From NCBI GenBank assembly GCA_023407175.1, contig JAEYMU010000056.1, forward strand, positions 248,001 to 312,000: a stretch of DNA of 64,000 nt, given 5' to 3'. Positions 16,936 to 25,374 of the stretch are shown piece after piece (positions within the stretch are counted from its first letter, which is position 1; each line of letters begins with the position of its first letter). A program made the position numbers and the translations under genes. This DNA comes from Bacillota bacterium (GTDB taxonomy: Bacteria; Bacillota_A; Clostridia; Lachnospirales; Lachnospiraceae). Below the pieces are notes generated by a model, which saw only the letters and a list, made by a program, of their open reading frames with translations, was not told the DNA's origin and made no database searches.

Positions 16936-17826
16936 TCAATCCGTCCTTCTTATGGAGGATACGCCAAACAGGCTTCCTGCCAGTCCCAGCGCTGCGCTCA
17001 CAAGCAATAACAGAATACTTACCTTATCCCGCATATCACCGATGGACGGTAATGGAATAAATGGAAGAAAGTCTCCCAGATATCCATATCCCCGGCTTAC
17101 CAGCAGATAAATCATTCCTGCCGCAAGAGCTCCTCCAAGCAGGGTCAGAAGTGTTCCCGCCAGTACAAAGGGAAAGCCGATAAAGCCGTTTGGCGCACCC
17201 AAAAGCCGCAGTGTATTAATCTGATTCTTATTGTTATAAATCCCCTGGCGTATCATGTGGGATATGATAATCAGGGTAGTAATTCCAACTGCCAGCATAA
17301 TCAGAACACCGAAAATCTTCACGCCCTTCGTAATATTCTTCATCTGCACCAGCACCGAGCGGTTATCCCTGACATAATCGATACCCTCCAGCCCGCTCAC
17401 CGCCTTCAGAACCTGATCCATATCCTCCAGGTTAATTCTTATGTCAATATAGGCTTCAAAAGGATTTTCATCAAAAAGCCCCAGAATACCGGCTTCATTC
17501 CCCAGCATCTCTTCCATCTGAGCCCTTGCCTCTGTCTCATTTATGTAACTGGCCTTCTGTACGCCCGAAAGCCCACTGACCTTTTCAACTAATTCCAGGG
17601 CCTCCTCCTTATCCATTCCATCCTTAAAGTATGCACTGATTTCCGCCTCCGACTGCAGCGCCTCAATCAGCCTGTCTCCGATGGTCCAGCCCGTTAAAAC
17701 CATGCCAAGCAAAAATAAAATCAGTCCGGTTCCGATGACCGAAAAAAGATTGGATAAAGGATTAAAGCGGATGGTCCGCTTTGCTTCCAGCAAAAAATAG
17801 CCGATATTATAAAAAAATGTTTTCAT
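16936..17826 (-). CDS. ftsX: Cell-division permease FtsX
   Basis: The membrane half of the FtsEX complex, which uses ATP to switch on peptidoglycan hydrolases at the septum or during elongation. The 296-residue protein has the expected layout: a short cytoplasmic N-terminus (GYFLLEAKRTIRFN), helix 1 (about 23-47), an extracellular domain (about 50-165) that contacts the partner protein, and three more helices. Its ATG overlaps the ftsE stop by 4 nt, so the two are translationally coupled. The coiled-coil gene upstream of ftsE is its likely partner. Confidence 0.92.
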   Translation of the reverse strand: MKTFFYNIGYFLLEAKRTIRFNPLSNLFSVIGTGLILFLLGMVLTGWTIGDRLIEALQSEAEISAYFKDGMDKEEALELVEKVSGLSGVQKASYINETEARAQMEEMLGNEAGILGLFDENPFEAYIDIRINLEDMDQVLKAVSGLEGIDYVRDNRSVLVQMKNITKGVKIFGVLIMLAVGITTLIIISHMIRQGIYNNKNQINTLRLLGAPNGFIGFPFVLAGTLLTLLGGALAAGMIYLLVSRGYGYLGDFLPFIPLPSIGDMRDKVSILLLLVSAALGLAGSLFGVSSIRRTD

Positions 17827-18506
17827 TGCAGCCCCCCTCCAGCCTTCTTCTCCACGACTACCTCGCCCTTATTGACCCGGACATAGGTGGCATCCTCCTG
17901 GTTTTCGATCAGATGGGTGGCATGTGTGGTAATCACCACCGCCGTATTACTGTCCCGGAAGGAATTCAGAATTTGCAGGATATTGATGGCATTGTTATAA
18001 TCCAGATTGCCCGTTGGTTCATCTGCTATAATCAGCTCCGGCTTGCGGGCAACTGCTCTTGCGATGGCTACTCTCTGGGCTTCACCCCAGGACAGCTTAT
18101 CAACCCTTGCACGTATTTTATGCTCCAGTCCCACTTTGGTCAGTGCGCTGACGGCCTCTGCCTTCATCCTTCTTGGTGATATCCCAAGGAAGCGCATCCC
18201 CATCATGACATTCTCCAGGGCAGTTCTTCGCTCAATCAATTTAAACTCCTGGAATACCGGACCAATCTTTTTGCGCAGCTTTCTGATTTTTCGATTTTTC
18301 CCTTTTTTAATCGGCTGGCCAAGTACAGTCAGAGAACCCTCCGTCGGATATTCCATACCGATCAGAAGCTTTAGCAGACTGGTTTTGCCGGACCCGCTGT
18401 GCCCCGTAATGTATACCAGTTCTCCCGGCATGACCTTAAGATTAACATTTTTTAAAGCTGTTGTACCATCCTGGTACATTAAAGTGACCCCTTTTGCTTC
18501 AATCAT
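17823..18506 (-). CDS. ftsE: Cell-division ATP-binding protein FtsE
   Basis: The ABC ATPase partner of FtsX. Walker A is GHSGSGKTSLLK, the signature is LSWGEAQRVAIARA, and Walker B is LIIADEPTGNLD; all are intact. The signature begins LSWGE instead of the usual LSGGE. The start at 18504-18506 (MIEAKGVTLMY) is chosen because GGAG lies 6 nt upstream. The ATG four codons earlier has its purine-rich site directly touching it. It follows the coiled-coil gene by 18 nt and overlaps ftsX by 4 nt. Confidence 0.92.
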   Translation of the reverse strand: MIEAKGVTLMYQDGTTALKNVNLKVMPGELVYITGHSGSGKTSLLKLLIGMEYPTEGSLTVLGQPIKKGKNRKIRKLRKKIGPVFQEFKLIERRTALENVMMGMRFLGISPRRMKAEAVSALTKVGLEHKIRARVDKLSWGEAQRVAIARAVARKPELIIADEPTGNLDYNNAINILQILNSFRDSNTAVVITTHATHLIENQEDATYVRVNKGEVVVEKKAGGGLQ

Positions 18507-18524
18507 TGTTTTCTCCATTCTCCC

Positions 18525-19664
18525 TTACCACTTCGGACTGATTTCAAAAGCCAGCTTATCCTCTTCACTGAACACCTTATTCAGGGTAAACTTGATTGTA
18601 ATAATGCCCTCCGATATCGATTGAAAATCAATTAAAAGCGGACCGTTTTTAAATAATTCCTCAATGGAGGACGACTCCAGAGGCAGGCCATAGAAGGTGC
18701 CCTCCGTTACCTCATAGCGGATGGCGCTTTCCCCTGATATTACAAAGTTTCCGGTAAGCTCCAGATGCTCTCCGGGAACCTTAAGAATCACCTTATCCTC
18801 CTGAAAATCAAAGGTGATATCAGAAAGCTCCTTCTTACCGGCCAGAATATTGTTGAAGGTGTCCTCCTTAAGATATCCGCTCATAGCCAATAAATCCAGC
18901 TTCATATTCAAATCATCGAAGGTAAAATATCCTTCATTGATGGTATCCGTAATTTCCCTGGCAAGCTCCGGGAACAAGGACTGGCAATTGGTCCATACCA
19001 GCTCCAGATTATCAAGCTGCTCCCTATAGTATTCCTTATCCTCCTGGAGGGAGTTAAGATAATCCTCCTTCTCTCCCTGTAGCGCCTGATTATCTGCAAG
19101 ATTTTTAGCAAGCTCCTCCTTCTTTTGCTTAAGACTCTCAGCCTTCTCATCAAGCTTTGCCTTCTCCTCCTCCAGCAGCTTCCTGGCATCCTCAAGGGAC
19201 GTCAAAAGCTCCTTTATATTATGGGAGATATCCTTAATCACATTGATACTTTTTAAAAATTCCGATAAATTCCTGGCCTTCAGCAGTATCTCCAAATAAG
19301 TGGCCGGACCTCCGCGCTGATAATTCACCAGCACCTGCTCAAGCACCTTTAGCTGTGTATCATAAGCCTCCTGCTTGGAATCAATCTCATCCTGCATATC
19401 CTCTATCTGGGAATTGAGCTTCTTAATATCCTTGTTTATGGTCTCCTGCTGCGCTTCCAGCTTCTCAATCTTCTGATTGATGGAGAAAAGCTCCTTAAGT
19501 ACCGCCTTTTCCTCCTCGGTGATCCCCTCCAGCTTCTGCTGCGTTTCCGTAATCTGCTTTACCTCGCCCAGGGCGTGCATGGGGAAGATAAGACCAAGCA
19601 ATATACAGCTTATAATAAATGCAATAACGATATTTCTGTTTCTGCTCCTCGACATTCCTGCCAT
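18525..19664 (-). CDS. Secreted coiled-coil protein, presumed FtsEX partner without hydrolase domain
   Basis: After an N-terminal hydrophobic signal or anchor (about residues 9-32) comes a long heptad-rich coiled coil (about 35-245), with two helices split by the short hinge GGPATYLEILLKARNLSEF, as in the PcsB/EnvC coiled-coil domain. The last 130 residues are beta-rich, with alternating strands (KVILKVPGEHLELTG, GPLLIDFQSISEG). They show no CHAP, NlpC/P60, M23 or LytM catalytic motif. The gene is first in an operon with ftsE and ftsX, where other bacteria encode an FtsEX-activated hydrolase or activator. I infer it is the extracellular partner that recruits a separate enzyme. The start at 19664 avoids a longer frame that runs into the promoter region. 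Confidence 0.7.
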   Translation of the reverse strand: MAGMSRSRNRNIVIAFIISCILLGLIFPMHALGEVKQITETQQKLEGITEEEKAVLKELFSINQKIEKLEAQQETINKDIKKLNSQIEDMQDEIDSKQEAYDTQLKVLEQVLVNYQRGGPATYLEILLKARNLSEFLKSINVIKDISHNIKELLTSLEDARKLLEEEKAKLDEKAESLKQKKEELAKNLADNQALQGEKEDYLNSLQEDKEYYREQLDNLELVWTNCQSLFPELAREITDTINEGYFTFDDLNMKLDLLAMSGYLKEDTFNNILAGKKELSDITFDFQEDKVILKVPGEHLELTGNFVISGESAIRYEVTEGTFYGLPLESSSIEELFKNGPLLIDFQSISEGIITIKFTLNKVFSEEDKLAFEISPKW

Positions 19665-19791
19665 CCCTTCACTTCCCTCTGGTGCTATCTTATAATGCCC
19701 TGATTCATTAATACAACCATTATAAAATTTATGGCTCAAAAAAGGAAGTATTTTTCATAAATAAAATAAAAAGCACCCTCAAAAAAATATA

Positions 19792-19829
19792 ACATCACAT
19801 GAGTAAAGGCTGGCACTCAATCGTGATGT
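19792..19829. other. Hairpin in the intergenic region before the methyltransferase
   Basis: ACATCAC (19792-19798) pairs with GTGATGT (19823-19829) and GAGT with ACTC inside it. There is no U run on either side. It lies in the divergent gap 19665-19976 and could be a regulatory structure of either gene. Nothing else was recognised in that gap. Confidence 0.4.
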
Positions 19830-19976
19830 ATATGATTTGAAGATGATTTTTTCCATAGCTAATTAATACCATACCATAATCTGTATTATAAGTCTAGTAA
19901 TATTTTTTAACTGCGCTAAGATAGACTTACCGGGATTTATCATATGCATATGAAATACAAAACCAAGGAGTTATGT

Positions 19977-20630
19977 ATGACTCATTCTATTGTCAAAACA
20001 TTTTATGAGGACCCTAAAAATTCAGAAGAAGAGCTTCAGACCGTGACCGCAGGACTGAAAATCTGGGAGGAGAAGGTACTTTCCTACTTTCCGGAGGGCC
20101 ACAGCCTGCTGGATATCGGCTGCGGACTTGGCAGGGAGGCCTTTGCGCTGTATCAAAGGGGGTATCCTGTCACCGGCATCGATATCTCCTCTGCAAGGAT
20201 AAAGCAGGCTATGAAGCTGGCTGCCGGCCGCCGGTGTATGATTCCCTTTCTGGTATATGACGGCAGAAGGCTCCCCTTTGAGGATGCCTCCTTTGATATT
20301 ATTATTCTGTGGGCGCAGACCTTTGGCCTGTTATACGGTACCGCCTATAAGCAAAGCTTTCTTAGGGAGTGCAGAAGGGTTCTGAAATCCGGCGGTATCC
20401 TAAGCTATTCCGGTCATGATTATGCCTTTCTGACAAAGCATTACAGCCAATATCTGACCGATCGCAGATTCTATCCATTGGCCTCCACACGGCTCTACTG
20501 GGAGGCCTTTACGTCCGAAGAACTTACTCTTTATGCCAGGAGGACCGGCTTTACCGTTCTGGAATGCAAACAGGGCGAGATCTACAAGCCTGAGGACGGT
20601 ATAGTTCTATACTGTGTCTGCCGGAAATAA
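19977..20630 (+). CDS. Class I SAM-dependent methyltransferase
   Basis: A 217-residue Rossmann-fold methyltransferase of the Methyltransf_11/25 type. Motif I is LLDIGCGLGREAF, followed by the acidic strand VTGIDIS and motif LPFEDASFDIIILW. It is cytoplasmic and the substrate is unknown. I choose the ATG at 19977-19979, which has AAGGAG 6 nt upstream; an ATG at 19944 would have no ribosome site. It is a lone rightward gene facing away from the leftward ftsEX block, with palindromic repeat sequences just after its stop. Confidence 0.8.
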   Translation: MTHSIVKTFYEDPKNSEEELQTVTAGLKIWEEKVLSYFPEGHSLLDIGCGLGREAFALYQRGYPVTGIDISSARIKQAMKLAAGRRCMIPFLVYDGRRLPFEDASFDIIILWAQTFGLLYGTAYKQSFLRECRRVLKSGGILSYSGHDYAFLTKHYSQYLTDRRFYPLASTRLYWEAFTSEELTLYARRTGFTVLECKQGEIYKPEDGIVLYCVCRK

Positions 20631-20664
20631 TACATTAGATAATTACGAGACTCGTAAAAATTAA

Positions 20665-20747
20665 TAATTTTCCGAACAACATTTACAAATTTCTTTGCTC
20701 CAAGGCTCCTTCCGCTTCGAAATTGTAAATGTTGTTCAGAAAATTTA
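20665..20747. repeat. Long near-perfect inverted repeat
   Basis: A left arm of about 28 nt containing GAACAACATTTACAA and a right arm containing TTGTAAATGTTGTTC are complementary except for one mismatch and one bulged base, around a 27-nt loop. It begins about 34 nt after the methyltransferase stop and probably acts as a terminator or is part of a palindromic repeat element, since a second palindrome of another family follows at once. Confidence 0.65.
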
Positions 20748-20769
20748 ATAGATTATATGCAGCTTAATT

Positions 20770-20829
20770 CGGCAAGGCTATGCAATCCGCGCTCGGGCGC
20801 CAAAGTGTCAGCAGGCTGACACTTTGTTA
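20770..20829. repeat. Dispersed palindromic repeat, copy 1
   Basis: The core GGCAAGG...GCAATCC...CTCGGGCGC is followed by a 10-bp hairpin, AAAGTGTCAG / CTGACACTTT with a CAGG loop. The same core and hairpin occur at 40714-40780 in front of serS. It ends one base before the stop of the CoA-disulfide reductase gene (minus strand) and may serve as its terminator. Confidence 0.7.
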
Positions 20830-23349
20830 TCAAATAAACAGGTTTACATTGGAATCCTCGGCTTCCCCCAGATAGTAGCCAACCCCGCCAATCTTGACTC
20901 CGTCAATCAGTTCTTCCTTTCGCAGCCCCATAACATCCAAGGACATCTGGCAGGCTACGATCTCAATTCCACTGTCAATTGCCGATTTAATCAGCTCCTC
21001 CAGGGAGGATACATTCTTATCCTTCATGACCTTGCGAATCATCTTGCCGCCCATACCCATCATATTCATCTTGGAGAGCTTAAGCCGTTTGCTGCCCCTT
21101 GGCATCATCATACCGAACATGCTGTCCATCATACCCTTTTGAACCTTCACCTTATCCGGCTTTCTTAAGATATTCAGTCCCCAGAAGGTAAAGAACATGG
21201 TCACCTTCTTGCCCATGGAGGCTGCTCCGTTTGCGATGATAAAGGAGGCAATCGCCTTATCCAAATCTCCGCTGAACACAACCATGGTCTTATTATCCTT
21301 TACCGCAGTCATCTCCTGACAGTGCACCAACGCCTCATTCCTTCCGCTAAGCTTTCTGATAAATGCCGTTATATTGCCGCCTGATCTTGTCAGCTCCAGC
21401 AGTTCGTTATTGGTTCTTTTGCACCAGGCTTTAATATCCTCAAAGAAACCGGGATCGGAAGCCGATACCTTAAGCACCTGGCCCTCCTTCATATCCGTAA
21501 TGGAGGCCTTCACCTGCATCAGGGGGCCGGGACAGCACAGACCGCAGGCGTCCAGCGTCTTGTCAAAGGATTTATCCCAGACATCAGGGATTTCTTCCTT
21601 GATGGTCTGTGTATCAGGATCAATCTTAGCCTGCCCGGAAAGCTCTGCCGCAGATACAAGCTTATCCTTGCGTATTACTGCCTCCTCCGGTGTCTCCTTA
21701 TTGGCATCAAACTGGAGGGAGGAAATTGACTTATAACCGCCGGTAACATTCATAACCTGATAGCCTCGCTGTGAAAGTATCCGATCTGCAACATAGCCCC
21801 GGAGCCCGACCTGACAGTATTCTACAACTGTCTTACCAGAATCCAGCTCGGATAAGCGGTCTCTTAGACTGTCAACGGGAATATTGATTGCACCTTCCAT
21901 ATGCCCGTTACTGTATTCCAGCTCTGTACGAACATCTACAAGCACATAATCCTCCGGCTTCATTTTCTCGACATCACTCCAGGTCGCCACATGGCTTCTG
22001 CCCTCCAGTACATTCTGTGCGACAAAGCCCGCCATGTTCACCGGGTCCTTGGCCGAGGAAAAAGGAGGGGCATAGGATAATTCCAGCTCTGTCAGATCCT
22101 CTACCGTGCCGCCCAGACGAATTACAGTGGCTATTACATCGATTCTCTTATCAACCCCTTCAAAACCGATACCCTGTGCACCCAGAATCTTACCCTCCTC
22201 ATTGAATATGAGCTTTAAGGTCATAGGAACCGCACCAGGATAATAGGAGGCATGGGATACCGGGTGGACAAAGATTGTCTGGTAGGAAATGTCCGCCTTC
22301 TGCAATGTCCTCTCATTTGCGCCGGTGCTTGCCGCCGTAAGGTCAAATACCTTAATGATTGAGGTACCCTGTGACCCACGAAAGCTGCTGGTTAAGCCGG
22401 CAATATTATCCGCTACAATCCTGCCCTGCTTATTGGCGGGACCGGCCAGGGGAATTGCCGTCTTCTGCTTTGTTACAAAATCAATGACCTCAATTGCATC
22501 ACCAACCGCATAAATTCCTTCCTTGTTAGTCTGCATCCTGTCATCCACAATAATATGTCCTCTGGGACCCAGCTCCAGACCGCTGTCCTTTAAGAAGGCC
22601 GTGTCGGGGGCAACACCAATTGCAAGTACTACTATATCCGCCGCCAGGCTTGCATCACTGCTTAAGGTTACATCAATCTGCTCGCCGGTATCCCGGAAGG
22701 CCTTCACTCCATCTCCCAGAATAAGATGTATCCCGTTATCCACCATTTCCTTCTCGGTAATAACAGCCATATCATAATCAAAGGGCGCCAGAATATGAGG
22801 GGCGGCCTCCACCAGGGTAACACTTAGGCCCCTTTCTCTTAAATTCTCCGCCATCTCAACACCGACAAAACCGCCGCCGATCACTACCGCACTTTTGGTA
22901 TCCTCCTGATCGACATAAGCCTTGATTCTATCCGTATCCGGGATATTGCGCAGCGTAAATATCCGATCATTTTGTATTCCCGGAATATTAGGCCGCAGCG
23001 CCTTCGCTCCGGGGGACAGAATCAGATAATCAAAGCTTTCTTCATAGGTACCTTCGGTTTTACTCTTAACGGTTACCGTCTTTTTCTCTGCATCTACATG
23101 AACTACCTCACTGTTATTCCTGACATCAATACGAAAGCGGCTTCTCATTCCTTCCGGGGTCTGAACCAAAAGCCTGCTTCTCTCCTTGATGCTTTCTCCG
23201 ATATAGTAGGGAAGCCCGCAGTTGGCAAAGGAAATATATTCATCCCTCTCAAACAGGATAATCTCTGCGGTTTCATCCAGTCTCCTAAGTCTTGCCGCAG
23301 CGGAGGCGCCACCGGCCACTCCACCGACAATTAATACTTTTTTCGCCAT
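20830..23349 (-). CDS. CoA-disulfide/persulfide reductase fused to rhodanese, TusA and DsrE-like domains
   Basis: An 839-residue sulfur-transfer machine. Residues 1-440 are an FAD/NAD(P)H disulfide reductase with the FAD motif VGGVAGGASAAARLRR and the single redox cysteine C44 in SFANCGLPYY, as in CoA-disulfide reductases and NADH persulfide reductases. A rhodanese domain follows (about 460-550) with active-site loop YCQVGLRG (about C511). Next is a TusA-like domain with CGLCCPGPL (near residue 603), then a DsrE2-like domain (about 675-835) with a conserved cysteine in IVACQMS. The likely job is to move sulfane sulfur between CoA, protein persulfides and low-molecular thiols. It is downstream of and co-transcribed with an ArsR repressor (41-nt gap). 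The ATG has GGAGG 9 nt upstream. Confidence 0.88.
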   Translation of the reverse strand: MAKKVLIVGGVAGGASAAARLRRLDETAEIILFERDEYISFANCGLPYYIGESIKERSRLLVQTPEGMRSRFRIDVRNNSEVVHVDAEKKTVTVKSKTEGTYEESFDYLILSPGAKALRPNIPGIQNDRIFTLRNIPDTDRIKAYVDQEDTKSAVVIGGGFVGVEMAENLRERGLSVTLVEAAPHILAPFDYDMAVITEKEMVDNGIHLILGDGVKAFRDTGEQIDVTLSSDASLAADIVVLAIGVAPDTAFLKDSGLELGPRGHIIVDDRMQTNKEGIYAVGDAIEVIDFVTKQKTAIPLAGPANKQGRIVADNIAGLTSSFRGSQGTSIIKVFDLTAASTGANERTLQKADISYQTIFVHPVSHASYYPGAVPMTLKLIFNEEGKILGAQGIGFEGVDKRIDVIATVIRLGGTVEDLTELELSYAPPFSSAKDPVNMAGFVAQNVLEGRSHVATWSDVEKMKPEDYVLVDVRTELEYSNGHMEGAINIPVDSLRDRLSELDSGKTVVEYCQVGLRGYVADRILSQRGYQVMNVTGGYKSISSLQFDANKETPEEAVIRKDKLVSAAELSGQAKIDPDTQTIKEEIPDVWDKSFDKTLDACGLCCPGPLMQVKASITDMKEGQVLKVSASDPGFFEDIKAWCKRTNNELLELTRSGGNITAFIRKLSGRNEALVHCQEMTAVKDNKTMVVFSGDLDKAIASFIIANGAASMGKKVTMFFTFWGLNILRKPDKVKVQKGMMDSMFGMMMPRGSKRLKLSKMNMMGMGGKMIRKVMKDKNVSSLEELIKSAIDSGIEIVACQMSLDVMGLRKEELIDGVKIGGVGYYLGEAEDSNVNLFI

Positions 23350-23390
23350 AACTTAATCCTCCAATTCGTAAATCCTCTGTTTATTTCTGC

Positions 23391-23675
23391 TTATTTTGTA
23401 TCATATAATGTTTCCATTAAGTCCTTTACCTTATCATTACAAACCCTATAGTAGATTTCCAAACCATTTCTCCTGCCCTCAATAATCCCTGCCATGCGAA
23501 GCTTTTGCAAATGCTGGGAGATGGTTGACTGGGGGGTAGCCAGACAGGCCTGCATATGGGATACATTGCATTCCCCTTTCTCCAACAATCCCTTAATTAT
23601 ACATAGCCGGACCGGATGTGCCAGAGTCTTAAGCAACTCGGCTGTTTCACTGAACTGTTTATAATTGTTATCCAT
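23391..23675 (-). CDS. ArsR-family repressor of the sulfur-reductase operon
   Basis: A 94-residue winged-helix regulator. The core ELLKTLAHPVRLCIIKGL and the recognition helix TPQSTISQHLQKLR are typical ArsR. Four cysteines (C25, C36, C44, C79) could sense persulfide or metal, but the pairing is not resolved. It precedes the CoA-disulfide reductase on the same strand and has an AGGAGG site. A promoter with an inverted repeat lies upstream, so self-repression is likely. By analogy with SqrR/BigR and related sulfide-responsive ArsR proteins, the inducer may be a reactive sulfur species; that is inference from the neighbouring gene. Confidence 0.85.
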   Translation of the reverse strand: MDNNYKQFSETAELLKTLAHPVRLCIIKGLLEKGECNVSHMQACLATPQSTISQHLQKLRMAGIIEGRRNGLEIYYRVCNDKVKDLMETLYDTK

Positions 23676-23777
23676 TTTATCCTCCTACGCTTTTCCTTTC
23701 CTCCCAAATCACCTATTTTGCTTGAATATAATCACTGTTTTTGTTATCTAATCCAAAATTATCTCAGGTAATTTTTA

Positions 23778-23821
23778 TATCACTATATTATAATATTACG
23801 ATATAGCGATAATTATGTCAA
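23778..23821 (-). promoter_or_regulatory. ArsR operon promoter with overlapping inverted-repeat operator
   Basis: On the minus strand, -35 TTGACA (23816-23821), a 17-nt spacer and -10 TAATAT (23793-23798). The arms TATCACTATAT (23778-23788) and ATATAGCGATA (23801-23811) are complementary at 10 of 11 positions and flank the -10 box. This is the arrangement expected of a self-repressing ArsR site. Confidence 0.7.
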
Positions 23822-23915
23822 GAAAGCAATTGTTAATCTTTAATCAATCATTGTAACAATGTCACATTATCAGAATTCCTGGCATCGATTTTTGGTTAAA
23901 ACTAACATAGCTTGG

Positions 23916-23944
23916 TTGAAATAAATATTGGTAAATGTTATAAT
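23916..23944 (+). promoter_or_regulatory. Sigma-A promoter of the phosphorelay genes
   Basis: TTGAAA (23916-23921), a 17-nt spacer and TATAAT (23939-23944), 43 nt before the kinase start. It is divergent to the ArsR promoter. The gap 23676-23987 holds these two promoters and nothing else that I recognise. Confidence 0.75.
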
Positions 23945-23987
23945 TGTATAGTCAATGATGGCCATCCTAGGAATGGGGGATATAATT

Positions 23988-25280
23988 ATGAAGATACTGA
24001 TCGTAGACGATAGTCATTTTAATTTATCCGCAGCCAAACGGTATCTCGAGGATATTCCGGAGATAACACAGGTGCTTCTATGCGATGATCCCAGACAGGC
24101 TAAGCAAATCATTGATGAATATAACATCGATATTCTGATATCCGATGTTATGATGCCGGCAATTACCGGCTTTGAATTGCTGGAACTTCTGCGCTCTGAT
24201 AAAAAATATGATGATATGCCCATCATCATGCTGACATCTTTAAATGACATTGATGCTTATAAAAAATGCTTCGAACTTGGGGCCTTTGATTATATCAATA
24301 AGCCGATCAATACCGTCGAATTGCATTCTAGACTAAAAGTAGCCATTGAGGCTAAGAATAACTCCAATCACTTAAAATCCCTTCTGGAAGTAACGAAAAA
24401 GCAGTATGAAGAACTAAAGCTGATCAATGCCGAACTTACTGAGGCCAAATTCAGTCTGGTCCAATCAGAGAAAATGGCCGCCATCGGCCAGCTGGCTGCC
24501 GGTATTGCCCATGAAATCAATAACCCGATGAGCTATGTCAGCAGTAATTTTGACATTCTAAGAAAATATTTCACAAGACTCAGGGAATATACGGAATTTA
24601 TCAACCGGCAGATAACAGACGATCCAATGACCCCATCTCCAGAAAGCGATTTTTCCATTCAGGATATCAGTGACAAATACAAGGAGCTGAAGCTTGATTT
24701 CATCTTAAATGATGCGGAAAACCTGTTTCTTGAATCCGAAGGAGGCATCAAAAGGATAACAGAGATTGTACAATCCTTAAAGGTCTATGCCCGCACCTCC
24801 AAGGATAATGAAAAAGACACTTATGTCCTGCTGGAATTGATTCAGCAGGTTATCCTGATTACTAAAAATGAAGTAAAATATGCCGCAGCTATTAAGCTTG
24901 ACATACCCGAGGATATTATCCTCTATTGCAATAAAATTCAAATCGGACAAGTATTTGTCAACATCATCATGAATGCGGCACAGGCCATCCGTTCACAAAA
25001 TCGCCCTACCCTGGGCAGCATACGGATTAAGGCAAGAAATATCAACGCCCAGATTCAGATTGAGATATCCGATGACGGCCCGGGTATCCCGGAGGAAAAT
25101 CTGTTGAAGATTTTCGAACCCTTCTTTACAACCAAGGAAATCGGCAAGGGCACCGGCCTGGGACTTAGTATTACTTATGATATTATCGTTAATAAGCATC
25201 ATGGAGGCATCTATGCAAAAAGTGAATTAGGGAAAGGAGCAAGCTTTATTATAACATTACCAATCGTTACGACAGCATAG
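23988..25280 (+). CDS. Hybrid sensor: receiver domain followed by histidine kinase
   Basis: A 430-residue soluble protein. An N-terminal receiver domain (1-120, phosphoacceptor D53 in LISDVMMP) is followed by a coiled-coil linker. The HisKA domain has H175 in [12 protein letters not shown], and the ATPase domain has the N box [17 protein letters not shown] and GTGLGLS. There is no sensor or membrane segment, so its input is phosphoryl flow or a protein partner. The start at 23988 has GGGGG upstream; the longer frame from 23955 does not. It is 94 nt upstream of the REC-HDOD gene, its likely output partner. Confidence 0.88.
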   Translation: MKILIVDDSHFNLSAAKRYLEDIPEITQVLLCDDPRQAKQIIDEYNIDILISDVMMPAITGFELLELLRSDKKYDDMPIIMLTSLNDIDAYKKCFELGAFDYINKPINTVELHSRLKVAIEAKNNSNHLKSLLEVTKKQYEELKLINAELTEAKFSLVQSEKMAAIGQLAAGIAHEINNPMSYVSSNFDILRKYFTRLREYTEFINRQITDDPMTPSPESDFSIQDISDKYKELKLDFILNDAENLFLESEGGIKRITEIVQSLKVYARTSKDNEKDTYVLLELIQQVILITKNEVKYAAAIKLDIPEDIILYCNKIQIGQVFVNIIMNAAQAIRSQNRPTLGSIRIKARNINAQIQIEISDDGPGIPEENLLKIFEPFFTTKEIGKGTGLGLSITYDIIVNKHHGGIYAKSELGKGASFIITLPIVTTA

Positions 25281-25374
25281 TACTGCAACACAGTATTAGT
25301 GATTTTAAATTACAAAACCACGGGACATAATGATAAAACAAAAGATACCGTAAAAATGAAAGGATGATGAGGAT

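Noticed and set aside
19665..19739. Longer N-terminus for the coiled-coil protein from 19739
   Set aside because: The extra codons overlap a TATAAT-like box, lack a ribosome site and would bury the signal segment.
20802..20825. The AAAGTGTCAG hairpin as an ordinary terminator
   Set aside because: The same hairpin and flanks recur in front of serS, where termination would be harmful, and the following bases are a poor U run; a dispersed repeat explains both.
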